A stretch of DNA of 64,000 nt from NCBI GenBank assembly GCA_008704415.1, contig VXIS01000037.1, positions 1 through 64,000 of the forward strand, in the 5' to 3' direction. This document shows positions 42,092 to 53,443 of this stretch, in pieces. Each line of letters opens with the position of its first letter. Position 1 is the first letter of the stretch. Under the pieces are notes generated by a model. It did no database searches and was not told where the DNA came from. It was given only the letters and a program-made list of their open reading frames with translations. This DNA is from Sphaerosporella brunnea (taxonomy: Eukaryota; Ascomycota; Pezizomycetes; Pezizales; Pyronemataceae). Made by a program: the position numbers and the translations under genes.

Positions 42092-42932
42092 GTTGCAATG
42101 CCTATTATAATTTATGATCGCATTTATTTACTCGATGGTGCTCAAACGTCTCGATCTTTGTGTAGTGACCATGGCCATTGTTGTTTTTGAACCCATATTT
42201 ATACAAGGCCTTTTGGCCAAAAAAACCAGGCTTGATCCCAGCCGGTTAAAGCTGGCAGTGCAAAATATCCAATGCGTTTTCGAGGACACTGAATTATTGA
42301 GTAAATGTTTTAAATGCTAGCTGACTAGAAAAATCGGAAAAAAAAAAGGTCTAGGAAAGATTGATTATAGTTATAATTGATTCGTGCTAGGAGTTTGGTT
42401 AGAGTTAGGGGTTAAGAGTTTCGGGTTAGAATTCGGTGGTTAGGGTTAGTAATTCTGGTTAGTTTGGATTACCCATTTTGATCATAAAAATAAAGTGTAT
42501 CTATTGCTTAGTATTTTTTTTCTATTCAGTCTCCTTTGTGATTGTTTTTTGGGTGGCGTTGTCGCGTTTGCCTTATTGTGATGAATTATTGTTATTGCCG
42601 AATTGTTACCTTGACGTCACCACCAAAACACAATGACTCCTAAGCAGGTAGGTATTTATAATGGACGCATGGGATTTTCGGTTGGTGAAAATCGGAGAGG
42701 ACTGGCGATAGCTGGCATCCAAACGCGTCATGGCGGACGATTTCCTACCTAGCCTTTGGGTCCGTAAGAGTGGTGCGTTGCACAGCTGCCTGAGTCAGAT
42801 GTTACTCACAGCTGTCAAAGCGTTGATTGGTCTGCCTCGACCAACCAGAGCTGCAAATGGGATGCGGAGGCTGTGCAACGAAGTTTAAATATGGAGCATG
42901 CTCCTCATTTGAATTGTGTGTCAAGCAGCGGA
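42092..42932. other. intergenic with degenerate telomere-like tract
   Basis: 42391-42455 holds several GGTTAGGGTTAG-like pieces (GTTAGAGTTAGGGGTTAAG, GGTTAGGGTTAGTAATT), a decayed TTAGGG-type run. Otherwise T-rich sequence with no gene. CTTGACGTCACCACC near 42611. Confidence 0.45.
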
Positions 42933-44084
42933 ATGTCTTCAGGAACCCCACCTCAATTTCCAGGCTTCAAAAGCCGGCCAAGCGGTGTGATTGGTTTGTA
43001 GCCCACGGAAGTATACTTACTCTCTCTCCTTTCTAACTTCCTGACCCATAGCGGGACCGCAATATGGAGGGGCCCCGAACGTTTTTCAGAGCGTTCCGAA
43101 GGAGAGTATGTGAAAGCAAGTTGAACTTTACCAGTAGCCACATCGAACTTACGGTTGCGGGCGTACAGTCGAGAGCTATCCAAGGGGTTATCCTCGTTTT
43201 GCTGCCTTCCTGGATAGCACACATGAATTTACTATATTCCGAAAGTTCGGCTATCTTCGAGCTCGAGTACTGCTACAGAAGCAGGATGAACTTGCCGAGT
43301 TGGAGGAGGAGTTGAACGCGCTCGATGCGGGGGAAGTGATACCCTATTATCTCTGCACACGACGAGAGGACAAGAATTCAGCTCGCGGAGCGTTGATTCG
43401 TGAGATAGAGCTTAAGCTACAGGAGTATGGTACTGTACCGTCCCAATAATGAATTTCCGGACAAGCACAGAATCTAAGTAATTCTAGATGTTGCTTTCGA
43501 TGCCTACCACGGCCAGCTAGAGCGACCACGGCCTACAGACCGGGATATCAAGAGCGTTATAAATTGGTTCGACGGAAACAAGCCTGTGATTCCCGCCGAG
43601 TCCAAAATTTTCACGGACTGGGATGATTTAGCAGCTGCTCATCGTTCGGAAGAATATGGGATTGCTGAGCGCCTCGTGGAAAGGATTTACGAGTTTATGA
43701 AGTCCAGGTTTAGAAGAACTGTTGGTTTTACTCTGTTTGTCTCGCTTCCAATCCATCTAACTACTGCAATAGGTCACACCAACTAGGTCAACTGACGACA
43801 GGGTCATTATCACTTCCCTGGGTTCCATCGCAGCAGTTTCGCGCTTTTGCTTGACAATTCTAGCAGCCATGTCACTTCTTGTCCCTATAATTGTTCTCGA
43901 AATTGTTCAAAGCCCCACTGCAAGGCTCTGGATCGTCTGTGGGTTCTCATTGGTGTTTTCCATGACACTCTCACTATTAACTCGGGCCGGAAAAAATGAG
44001 ATATTCGCTTCTACTGCCGCGTATGACCACTTTATCAGGCGAATTTCAAGGCTAACTGGTGTCGCAGCTTCTGTGCCGTATTGA
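42933..44084 (+). CDS. DUF6594 membrane protein
   Basis: Five exons, 42933-42993, 43052-43105, 43169-43429, 43488-43720 and 43773-44084, all in phase, give 306 residues. Family landmarks are YPRGYPRFAAFLDSTHEFTI, FRKFGYLRARVLLQKQDELA and ELEEELNALDAGEV, then a helical middle (EIELKLQEYDVAFDAYHGQL). Two strong membrane segments lie near the C-terminus (FCLTILAAMSLLVPIIVLEI and LWIVCGFSLVFSMTLSLLT). DUF6594 proteins are abundant, fungus-specific and uncharacterised, often expanded and near cell-death or heterokaryon-incompatibility genes. The topology suggests a cytosolic coiled-coil sensor anchored in a membrane, which is inference. Exons 1 and 2 are short and the assembly depends on phase. 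Confidence 0.88.
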
Positions 44085-44916
44085 TTGTGTTCGTTGGCAC
44101 CAGCACAAAAATCTAAGGGAAAGCTGGCAGTTTATGGGATGAGATTGGACGTATGGAAGAAAGCAGTGATTGGATGGAATTCAGTTGACCTGTAGCTAGC
44201 TCAAGCGGCAGATAAATTGTAGTTTAGTGTCCTGATGCCGTATTTTTGCCTGCGGTATTGGCCTATTGGATTGTTGATTAGAACTTGCTGAAAGACTTCG
44301 TTTTTGATTGCTGCAACTTGGCGATGCAAAGCTTGGCCGCCATGCTTAGATTCCTCACTATGTACTTAGGTATTCTACATACCTCTACCAGCATCTACTC
44401 TAGTTGTATTACGCGGGAGCCTTACAGAGCTCTACTCTAGATACCCCGCCTAAACCCAGCCACTTATCTGTATACTTACGTAGAGGTTGAGCAGGGTCGA
44501 CAGGTCATGATCAACTGCGGATTCATGCTTGAGTCAACTTAAGGCTCCCCACCAGGCTCGCTTTTACCGTCAAAGTACTCTAGAATACCACGGTACTTAA
44601 GTACTAAGGGTACTTACTTGCACAAAGTGACACAAGATGGGACTTGCAAACGGGCCAAGTCGACCCCATGTTTTCTCGAAACTGCCCATGCTAATGAAAA
44701 AAATACAAAGGGGCCGTGTGTTGTACTCGTACAGCAAAAGTTGCAGCTTTGTTTCTCGCCAAACCCTTTCTGTCCTCGAGTGGCTGCATGCGCTGCCGGA
44801 GTACTATTGACAGGGTTCGCCTGACGCCTGCAGGCGAGGAGTTGCATTCCCCCGGCTGCTACCAGCGACCCTGTGATTCTAATGTTCTCCTCGAACGCGA
44901 TCTACTCGATATCACC
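44085..44916. other. intergenic upstream of kinase-ankyrin gene
   Basis: Contains several short GTACTC/AAGTACT palindromic patches (AGTACTCTAGAATACC; ACTTAAGTACTAAGGGTACT) near 44573-44620. The kinase start might be as far upstream as the in-frame ATG at 44788. Confidence 0.45.
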
Positions 44917-47900
44917 ATGGACATTACCACTACACCCACCACTACCACAATCACCTGGGGATTCGAAAGTCGGACTCCTTCGTCAATACTGACCCCTTGT
45001 TCGGCTGTGCTGGCTCCTGCGAGCAGTACCCTCAACACTTTAACCTCTTTCGTGAAAGCCGCAAACTCTCTTGGTGCATCACCATCCATATCGTATAATA
45101 CAGTCGCGATCCTTGGGGAAGGCGCAACCTTTCGAGTGGAGAAGGCTTCAACCGCGGACAGATGGATTGCTGTCAAACGAACGAAGCTGCCGCGACAAGG
45201 GTCGGAGAGTGATCCCACCTTAGCTCGGCGATTGCGCTCGGTGCTGTTAGAACTACAAGTTCTGACATATCAGCCACTTCAAGGACACCCCAATATCATT
45301 CAGTTGATCAGTTGGGCCTGGGAAGACTATGAAAACGGCTATTCACCGTCACTCCTCATGGAGTTGGCTGAAATGGGAACCCTGTCTTCCTTTCTGCGGA
45401 TGTCTACCATTGGCGAATCTCAGAAATGGAAATTCTGCATTGGGATAAGCCTGGGGTTAGAGGCTTTGCATCTTCACGGCATTGCTCACGGGGATGTGAA
45501 ATTGGACAATGTTCTTGTTTCTGGAGACGCGTCATCTGCCTCATACGCAGCGAAACTGTCGGATTTTGGAAGCGCCCGGTTCTGCGCCGACGTGCCCGAC
45601 TTCTCTCCCATGTCTATCTACGCCGGTACCCCAATGTATTCAGCTCCAGAAGTTCATCAGCAGTCCGCGAGCCAAAGGATACCTCCCAAAAATTACCCTT
45701 TGTGTGATGTGTTCTCCTATGGACTTTGTTGCTTCGAAATTTTCTACAACGGCCGACGTTATTCCGATGCCCATGGAGCAGAAAAATTCAGGCACATTCT
45801 GATGAATGGTGGCCTAGCTGTTGGTATGTATTCAGATTTCTGTATTCACTCCTTTATCAGCAACATGTACTAACATAGTGGATAGAATTACCTGTCTCTG
45901 AGGACGCGGACCCGCTAATCAAGTGCTCGAAAGAACTCCTTCAGTCACTGCCTTGCTGTCGTGAAATCATCTGTAAAATTTTCGAGGCGACCTTGGCAAC
46001 ATCTCCGGCCGCCCGTCTGGCGCACGGTTGGGAACAGATTAGAGAGCTTGGTCAGCAGAATTTTGGAATCACAGCGGCAACCTCCATTGAAGGGTAGGTT
46101 CCGTAATTGTCTTCTTGAATTCGAAAACATCGGCCTTTCTTGGGGCTAAATCCTAAGCTAGTGGCGTTTGTAAGCAACTCATCACTTCACCATTTCACAA
46201 AAACGGCTTCCTAGAAGCCTTTGAAGAGCTCGACGGTGAAGTTAATGACTTCTCTGTAAGCATCATACATATAGAAATCCAAAAACAAAATCCTTTTGCT
46301 CACCTACGACCTAGCTTTTGTTCAACTATGAGTCACTGTCCGGCGTCCTCGGCGGTGGTAATGTCGAGACACAAATTCTCGAGGATCATCGCAAGGCACT
46401 CGAGCTACAGTCAAATTCGAGCGTCCAAATCCAAGGCAAAATTGCCTTCGAGATCGCTTTTGCAAATGCTGTAGGCTTTGGCTGCAGCAAGAATAATTGC
46501 AAAAAGATGCTATTCTGGCTCAAAAAATCCGCTGAGCTCGGTTATCAACCGGCGCTCATGTTCGGGAGAAGAGCCTTTGAGGCCAACTCCCAAGCCGTGC
46601 CAGGAATATTTCCGCCTGAGCCTTCTGAAGCCAGCCGTGGAGTCACAAACGATGCCCAAACCTTCTCTCAAATGGTCAGGACGGCCTGGCTCCAAAGTCT
46701 TCGGGACAAAGTCTTGGGAATTCTGGGTTCGCCTTTTAACGCCCCCAGCTTTTTTTCAAGCAGGGCAGACCACATATATGAAGTTTTCCAAAAGCATGCA
46801 TACCCACCGGAGCATCGATTTCGTGACGGTTATCAACAGGTGCATATTCTTGCAGCCATGGGATGGAAAACGGAGTTGGAAGTTCTAATCAACGGGAACC
46901 CAACCCTCATGGCCGCAAAAACGGCAAAAAGCGAAACACCACTTCTTCTAGCCTGTAAGGCGGGGCAATTAACGGTGGTGCAGTGGCTACTGCGAAATGG
47001 AAGTGACCCTTCACTTAAGGATGGAGACGGTCTTTGCCCTCTTCATTTCTTATTTGCTTTCAGCGCTGAAGACTGGGAAGAAGCCGCGCTTTCACTTTTG
47101 GCCGCTGGAGCACTTGTGGGTGAGAAACCAGAAAAAAGAACGCGCCTGATACTTGAGCCCGTCTTCCTCGAACTCTCCGGTACTCCAAGCTGCTGGGCAG
47201 CCTTGACTCGGAACCCACCAATTCTCCGCTTCCTTCTGGCGCACGGCGCAGAATTTGATATGCAGTTCTTATGGATAGGCACGCAGCTTGTGTGCCCCGA
47301 AATACTAAAGATAACCGTCCCCATAGTGAAGGCTAGCGGCACTGTCATCTACGGAGCTAGCTTATATGGAGGATTAGGCGAGGCTAGTAGAGACTACATG
47401 ACACACTCGCTTCTTACTGTGTGGACTATCCACGGTGCAGGGACTCACCAGGCTTATGCTCACTGTGTGGATCTCTTTCGCTCATTTGGTTTTGCAGAGT
47501 GGGTTCCGGGAGACCCAGCCACAACGCCTGTTCAATGGGCGGCACGCCGAAGAGATCTTCATCTATTAGATGTGCTGCTGTCGCGCGGCTTCAAGCTGAC
47601 AAGTCCGAATACCCCCACCTTCGTGGACAACTTCTCCACGAGTGTTTTCAACCCAATTTACGACATACAAGACGAAGACGATATTCTTCCGCTTCTGGAA
47701 GTTCTCAACAAACACGAAGTGCTAACATCACCAACCCCCCGAGCCCCAACTTATAATCTCCTAAAGTATGCACTGGCTTACGACGTCAGACCGGATATCG
47801 TGCTCCCGTTCCTCTTGGAGCACGGCCACCGGGTGATCGGAACTGACAGTTGGGGTCGAACAGCACTGCATTATGCGGTATCCGTGGAAGCAATACGACC

Positions 47901-48534
47901 TCTCATGGAGCATGGAGCCGGAGGATACCTGAACGTTGCCAACACCGAGCCGTGCAACAAAGGTTATCCACCCTGCTGCGGAATCTACACTCACCAATGT
48001 TTCACCCCTGTCTTCGGCGCGATATCATCAGGCCGAAACCGCGACCTAGTCCGAGAGTTCCTCATTCAAGGAGCCACCGAAGTTATGCCAGGCGAACACT
48101 TCCGCACCGTCTTCCACGAAGCAATAATCCTCCAACAAAACGATCAAGACCCGGCAAAAATGGTGAGCTTGTTACTTACCTTCGAAAAGTGCCTTAGAGT
48201 CATAAACAACGTCGATTATCAAGGAGCCACAGCACTACAGTATGCGGTGGTGCTTGGTGCACCAGAGCTTGTGCGTATCCTTGCAGAGGCCCCGGGAGCA
48301 TCGTTACAAACCACGAACTACGTCCCACTGCCACAGGAATTGGCGTATCATTTTCTCAAGTTCCCCCCCTGGTTCGTTATCCCCGGCGACTTTCCGGCGG
48401 CCGTGAAATGCCCGGACAGCGTAAAATACAACTGCTCGAGGACTACCTGTAATATTTCTGTCTATCGAAAGAAATTGCTCGAAATAAAGGAATTTCTTGA
48501 GGCCAAAAGTGAGGCGAGCCCCAATATTGCCTGA
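44917..48534 (+). CDS. protein kinase-Sel1-ankyrin fusion
   Basis: Proposed exons 44917-45823, 45886-46093, 46162-46169 (an 8-bp micro-exon), 46218-46255 and 46315-48534, 1126 residues in phase. The kinase domain (about 60-330) has ILGEGATFRVEKAST (glycine loop), the IAVKR lysine, HGDVKLDNVLV (catalytic loop, HGD for HRD), KLSDFGSARF and MYSAPEVH, so it is probably active. A helical linker (about 330-480) is followed by Sel1-like AVGFGCSKNNCKKMLFWLKK then AELGYQPALM, then ankyrin repeats such as SETPLLLACKAGQLTVVQWL and GRTALHYAVSVEAIRPLMEH. The C-terminus holds CPDSVKYNCSRTTC. The join between 46093 and 46218 is uncertain; other splices are clear. Kinase-ankyrin proteins in fungi often belong to large signalling or immune-like families. 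The start could alternatively be 44788. Confidence 0.8.
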
Positions 48535-49162
48535 TCAAAGCTAACGGTGCTGTGAATCTTTAGCCGGCATATCACGGCCCTGTAGGTGTACGCTCTGCCG
48601 GACCGGGGGTGGTCAATCACAAACGAGCGCAGGTGGGCGTTTTTCCGCGCGTGTCAGAACACGCTGACGTCATACGTATACAGGTCCTACAATTCACACT
48701 ACGTTCCCTCTGTATTTTCGGGCTGAAGAGGAGAGGTACATTGCGAGACGTGAAACTGTTTTGAAGGCTACTTATTAAACAAATAACCAGTCGGAGGCTT
48801 ACATAATACCTTGTGGGGTTGTGGTTGGGAGACTTGGAAATGAATATTTATAATCTCTGTCCACACAATTAGTGTAACTTTCGACACTGCGGGGGGGACA
48901 CGGTTGTTGGAATTTGATGAAACTTGATGTTGAATTGCAAGCGGAATACTGAGCTTAAAGGTCTCGATAGATCTCTACCGATCTCTTGCATGCGGGCTGA
49001 GTCGTCGCTTCCACCAGCGGCTGCAGAGTAAAGTGGCTGAGTGTATGTGATCGAGCGATGTGACACCGCGCGCCTCCCATATATACCACCAACGCGCACG
49101 GAAAAGCTCTCTCCCATACGAACTCCATCTTCCAAAAGCCATCCACTATCATCCCAACCACC
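48535..49162. other. intergenic, no gene seen
   Basis: Separates the two ankyrin genes, which point the same way. It includes TGACGTCATACGTA near 48668 and C/A-rich leader sequence before the next ATG. Confidence 0.45.
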
Positions 49163-52100
49163 ATGTCCTTCGGTTTCAGCGTCGGAGATTTCATCACGGT
49201 CAGCAGTCTTGTGTGGGAACTCTACAGCAAATATTCGCCGGGAATGCGCTACGCGCCTCAGGAATTCCAGTTGCTCGTTAAGGAGCTTGGCACACTGCGA
49301 CTGACATTTCAAATGCTGGAAGAAGAAGCCAATGATCCGGAGTCGATCTTGGTGGTTTCCGGTGAAGATAGGGTCAAGATGGTCAAGCAGACCATTGGCA
49401 ATGTCGAGGAGACGTTGAAAGCTTTAGCGGCGTTCTCGAAGAAATACGACAAACTAGGCGACAAAAATCGACCCAAGTGGAAGCAGATCTGGGCAAAGTT
49501 TACATGGACAGCGGAGATGGCGGAAATGGATGCATTGAGGAACAAGGTGCGAGACTGCAAGTTGGCTGCGCAGCTGCCACGAGCTGCATTGACAAACTTT
49601 TCCTAGATCAATTACCACAACGGAATCCTCAATTTACTATTAATTTCAGCAGGAAAGTATGTTGCAGAATGCTCCGTCGCCATACAGCAACAAGTTGCTG
49701 ATGCCAAATGTGCTCCAGCTCGTCACTTCAGCGGCTCCAATCGGCTACCAAAAAGATCGATGACGGGGTCAACGAAATCAAGGGATTCCTCCAACGGAGA
49801 GATTCCCTTCCGACGCTATCCAATAACCTGCCTGGTGATACTGGGTTGATCAGGATCTCTATGAGTCAAAGATTGTGAGCAGAACAAAAAAAAAACTATG
49901 GTTTGAATGTATGCTAAAACAAGGTAGCATGAAAGTGGCCGAGGTCTCTCAGAGTTGGTCAGCAATAGGCATCGAGGATTGGATTCATGCAGGGCGGTGG
50001 TGGCTTCTTAAGGTGGGGCTTTGTAGGGACTTGTGAACCGGAATCTGGATCGCATGCTGAGCACTGCACAGTCACAAATGGAATTGCGCTCGACTGAGGA
50101 AACTATCTTTCGACAGGGTTACTTGAATCTCATGAAAGCATCCTGGATTTTGATCGATGTTATTGTCCGACATCCCCAGCTTAACTTTCTCCACAACACT
50201 CTGCGATATGATGTGGAGCTTCTGACAGCGGTTAGTAATTCCGGAATGACGCTTAAGGCAAGCACGGGGATTGACTAGAATAGACCATCCAAGCGGAGCT
50301 GCGGCGTCTTGAACAACGGAGCATTCCGCTCTCAAGCCTCGCCGTAACCAGAGACGAGGAGCTGAGAATCTGGGAGACCCCCACAAAAGCGCCAGCAATG
50401 ATGCCTGAGGGGCAGCAGGGTTCTTGGGCCTTGGAAGACGAGCACATCATCCATCAAACGTACGTCCACTCCTTTTTTCGAGCCACGGTGAAATATCTAA
50501 CACAAAAACTATCAAGGTTTGGTCAACATCGAGCCGAACATAAGACAGCAGTTCCTTGCTTCATCTTAGTTTTACTGCATAAATCCCACAGGAGCGCACG
50601 CCTGGTCGCTTACGATCAAAGCTGGAATTTCTTGACGAACTATCCGGTTCAGATCTGGTACCAGATCTACCGGCAGAAGGGGACTTTGGAGGGGTTTCTG
50701 TCCCAATTCGAACTGCCATCACCCCAAGGTTCAAATTCCGTCCTCCGCAGTTGAAAATTGGCTAAATACCTCGTAGAAGCGGATCGCCTGGTTGTCGTAC
50801 TTGAGGCATCTGCAGAACTTGTACACCGATACACCCGCTTTGAGAACGAAATCTCTACGTTGCACGCGTTTATGTTTCTCGTGGCCTTCAAACGGCGGCT
50901 AGTTTCCGTCATAAATCATCTGCTTGACAACCAACTGCTCGAAGCACCTGGCAAACCTGGATATGGCCCTGCTGGATTGCTGGAAGAGTGCTTGAAAATG
51001 GCCACGATGGGGGAAGACCGAGATGGATCACTAGTCCCAGTCCCCGACTCTACCGAATACTGCTGGTTTTCTCGACATGACTTCAATGGCTCTCTTCTTC
51101 TATGGCTAATTAAACACAATCATGCGAGGAGCGCCGAGATTCTCCTGCAAGGAACAAAACTCGAAGACCGGCCACCAGTAACGGGAACACTTGAGAGGTG
51201 GCTATGCCCGTATTGTGTGGTACATCAGGGACGACACGCTGCCATTGAGCTTTTGATTGAGAATGGAATGGACCCTAACGACATGGGAGAGACATCTGCG
51301 CGCGAGAAATGCCATATGCAACTCCATATCGGCTCGAAAGGAATTTCCGAATCTACCCGTGGTTCGATTATCGATCTTGCCCTTCTTGCGCCCAATGAAA
51401 GTTCGGCAAACGCGCTGTTTAGCGGTGGTTACAAGCTCGCAAATTTCCACGATCCATTTTCCGTGATCAAACTGGCACTTGAACGCCAAAAGCTCAGAAC
51501 CCTCGAGTGGATACTGCAAGAACGACATGAAATCACTAGGGAACACTCGGTGAATCGATGGAGTGGATTGATCGTGCCTGCGGTCCAGTGCGGCTACATT
51601 CCGGTCATGCAATGGATGTCAGAAGCAGGCTTAGACTTCAGATGGAGTGGTGGTGAAGCGCTTGTGCAAGCAGCCCGAGAAGGGCAGCTTGGAGCGATAG
51701 AGTGGTTGCACGGAAAGGGTGCTGTGGATTTCAGATGGACTGGCGGTCAAGCAGTAGTAGCAGCCGCAGAAAGAGGACATCTGGGGGTGATAAGGCGGTT
51801 GCTGGAAGCGGGCATAGATATCGCAGGCGCTGGTATTGGGGATAAAGCGGTTGCGCAAGCTGCATCGAGAGGACACCTTGGGATTGTAGAATGGTTGCAC
51901 GAAGCCGGTGTGGACATCCAGAAGTACGGCCCCGAGGCAATTGTGGGTGCTGCGGCAGGAGGACATCTCTTCGTCATTCAATGGTTGCACGAGGCCGGTG
52001 TGGACATCCAGAAGTATGGCCCCTGGGCATTTGTGGGTGCTGCGGCAGCAGGACATCTCTCCGTCATTCAGTGGTTGCACGAAGCCGGTGTGGACATCCA

Positions 52101-52275
52101 TAAGACCGACCACGAGGTAATTGTGGAGGCTGCAGGAGGAGGACATCTCGCCGTCATTCAGTGGTTGCACGAGGTCGGCGTGGACATCCAGAAGTATGAC
52201 TCCAAGGCAATCGAGAAGGCTGCGGCAGGAGGACATCTCGCCGTCATACAGTGGCTACAGGCCCGTGTCACCTAG
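49163..52275 (+). pseudogene. NLR-like helical/ankyrin gene broken by 1-base deletions
   Basis: The start, MSFGFSVGDFITVSSLVWEL at 49163, is the helical N-terminal domain common on fungal STAND/ankyrin proteins. Reading then needs about six single-base frame corrections (near 49575, 49650, 49705, 50020 and 50735-50755). Genuine introns exist at 49875-49927, 50231-50283 and 50460-50516 with correct phase. Corrected, the middle holds SSSLQRLQSATKKIDDGVNE, ASWILIDVIVRHPQLNFLHN, DEELRIWETPTKAPAM, MMPEGQQGSWALEDEHIIHQ and SARLVAYDQSWNFL. From about 50758 a single frame of 505 codons stays open to 52275 with ankyrin-type repeats ending in 30-residue units (GHLAVIQWLHEAGVDIQKY). No NACHT P-loop is seen. 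Either a pseudogene with a preserved ankyrin part or a locus with assembly errors. Confidence 0.7.
51871..52260 (+). repeat. 90-bp ankyrin repeat array
   Basis: GGACATCTC (Gly-His-Leu) recurs at 51961, 52051, 52141 and 52231, with a related unit at 51871: exact 90-bp spacing, that is 30 residues. Units are very similar at the DNA level, indicating recent duplication or gene conversion. Confidence 0.9.
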
Positions 52276-53326
52276 GGCGTGTCAAGTGGGGCATTTGACG
52301 GAGAGGAGTTCTGGGATAGAGTCGGGAGGATCATTAACTGGCCGACGGCTTCTCATGTACGGAGTAACCTACGTATACTAGTTACACCGAGGATGGGTTT
52401 ATAAAACCTGAGATCCCTCGAGCTTTCCATTTTTGAGTTTCCAGCAGGAAAAATACCTCTCCATTAGAGCCACACTGCCCCACCCTGACAATGAGAATTT
52501 TTTCGGGTCGCCTTTTTAAGAGATTTGCGGGCCAAGATCCTGACAGTTGGACCTGAAGATTGCCTACAAGGCAGACCGCAAAAGTCGTGATGGCGGGGCA
52601 GTACGACTCTATTCTACATTTTGGTAGGATGGGGGTCCGTTCTCACCTATTTTTGGTGGCTCCGGCGGATGGCGGACTGGATGCATGTGGAGATGGAGCT
52701 GGAAAACTCGGCGTGACAGCGGCTCTTTCCAATCCAACTCGTATTTCCAGCCCATCCCTAGGCCTAGTTTTTCTGGCGGACACATCAATTCTGTCTCGGC
52801 CAGAGCAGACAATGATCTACGCCAAGGGCGAGAGTACGAAGAGAGAGAGAAGGGTTCCAATTCATCAGCTCCCATCATATCAGACGTGATCGCTTTGGCT
52901 AACCGCATTACAACATCGCAAACACAACAGACATCCAAGACTCCGTCCGCATGCTCGGATGGTGCTCCAGGTGCGCACAAAAGCAAATAAAACCGCCACC
53001 GTCAACAAGAGATAGTCCCCCGCGATCTGTGATAACCTCCTAGTTACCCCTTAAAAGATTTACCGGACTGCGTTGCCAACCCACAGGTGGATGTCTACAA
53101 GCTGAGAACGACATGAAAAAGCGCGATATCGATGAGCTCACATTCGCCGGATTGGTACAGTTCAGGCACCTTGAAAGGATGTATCGGTTCTATGTATGTA
53201 CATCAACTTTGCAAAGGAAGACAAGGACGGCTATGTACAAAGCTGTCGGAGTGGACAGACCGTGGGCAACCAGAAAATGGCTGCCAAATTTCAGACGCCC
53301 TAACCCAGGGATCGCGGGACAACATA
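52276..53326. other. intergenic, low-confidence ORFs
   Basis: Frames at 52560-52990 are short and overlap; a Ser/Thr/Gln-rich stretch (NRITTSQTQQTSKTPSACS) could be part of a transposase N-terminus but cannot be supported. Nothing else seen. Confidence 0.4.
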
Positions 53327-53441
53327 CCGCATAAACTCGCGAACAAGAGACTGGGGCTAAGTCACTGCGCCATGTGGCAAAGTCACTAAGCCTACATGGC
53401 GCAGTGACTTAGCCCAGTCTCTTTTTCGCGAGTTTATGCGG
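53327..53441. mobile_element. mariner-type foldback MITE
   Basis: A 115-bp near-perfect palindrome: arms of about 47 bp starting CCGCATAAACTCGCGAA and containing GCTAAGTCACTGCGCCATGT, around a ~20-bp loop. It is bordered by TA on both sides (53325-53326 and 53442-53443). It should fold into a long hairpin in DNA or RNA. Confidence 0.85.
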
Positions 53442-53443
53442 TA

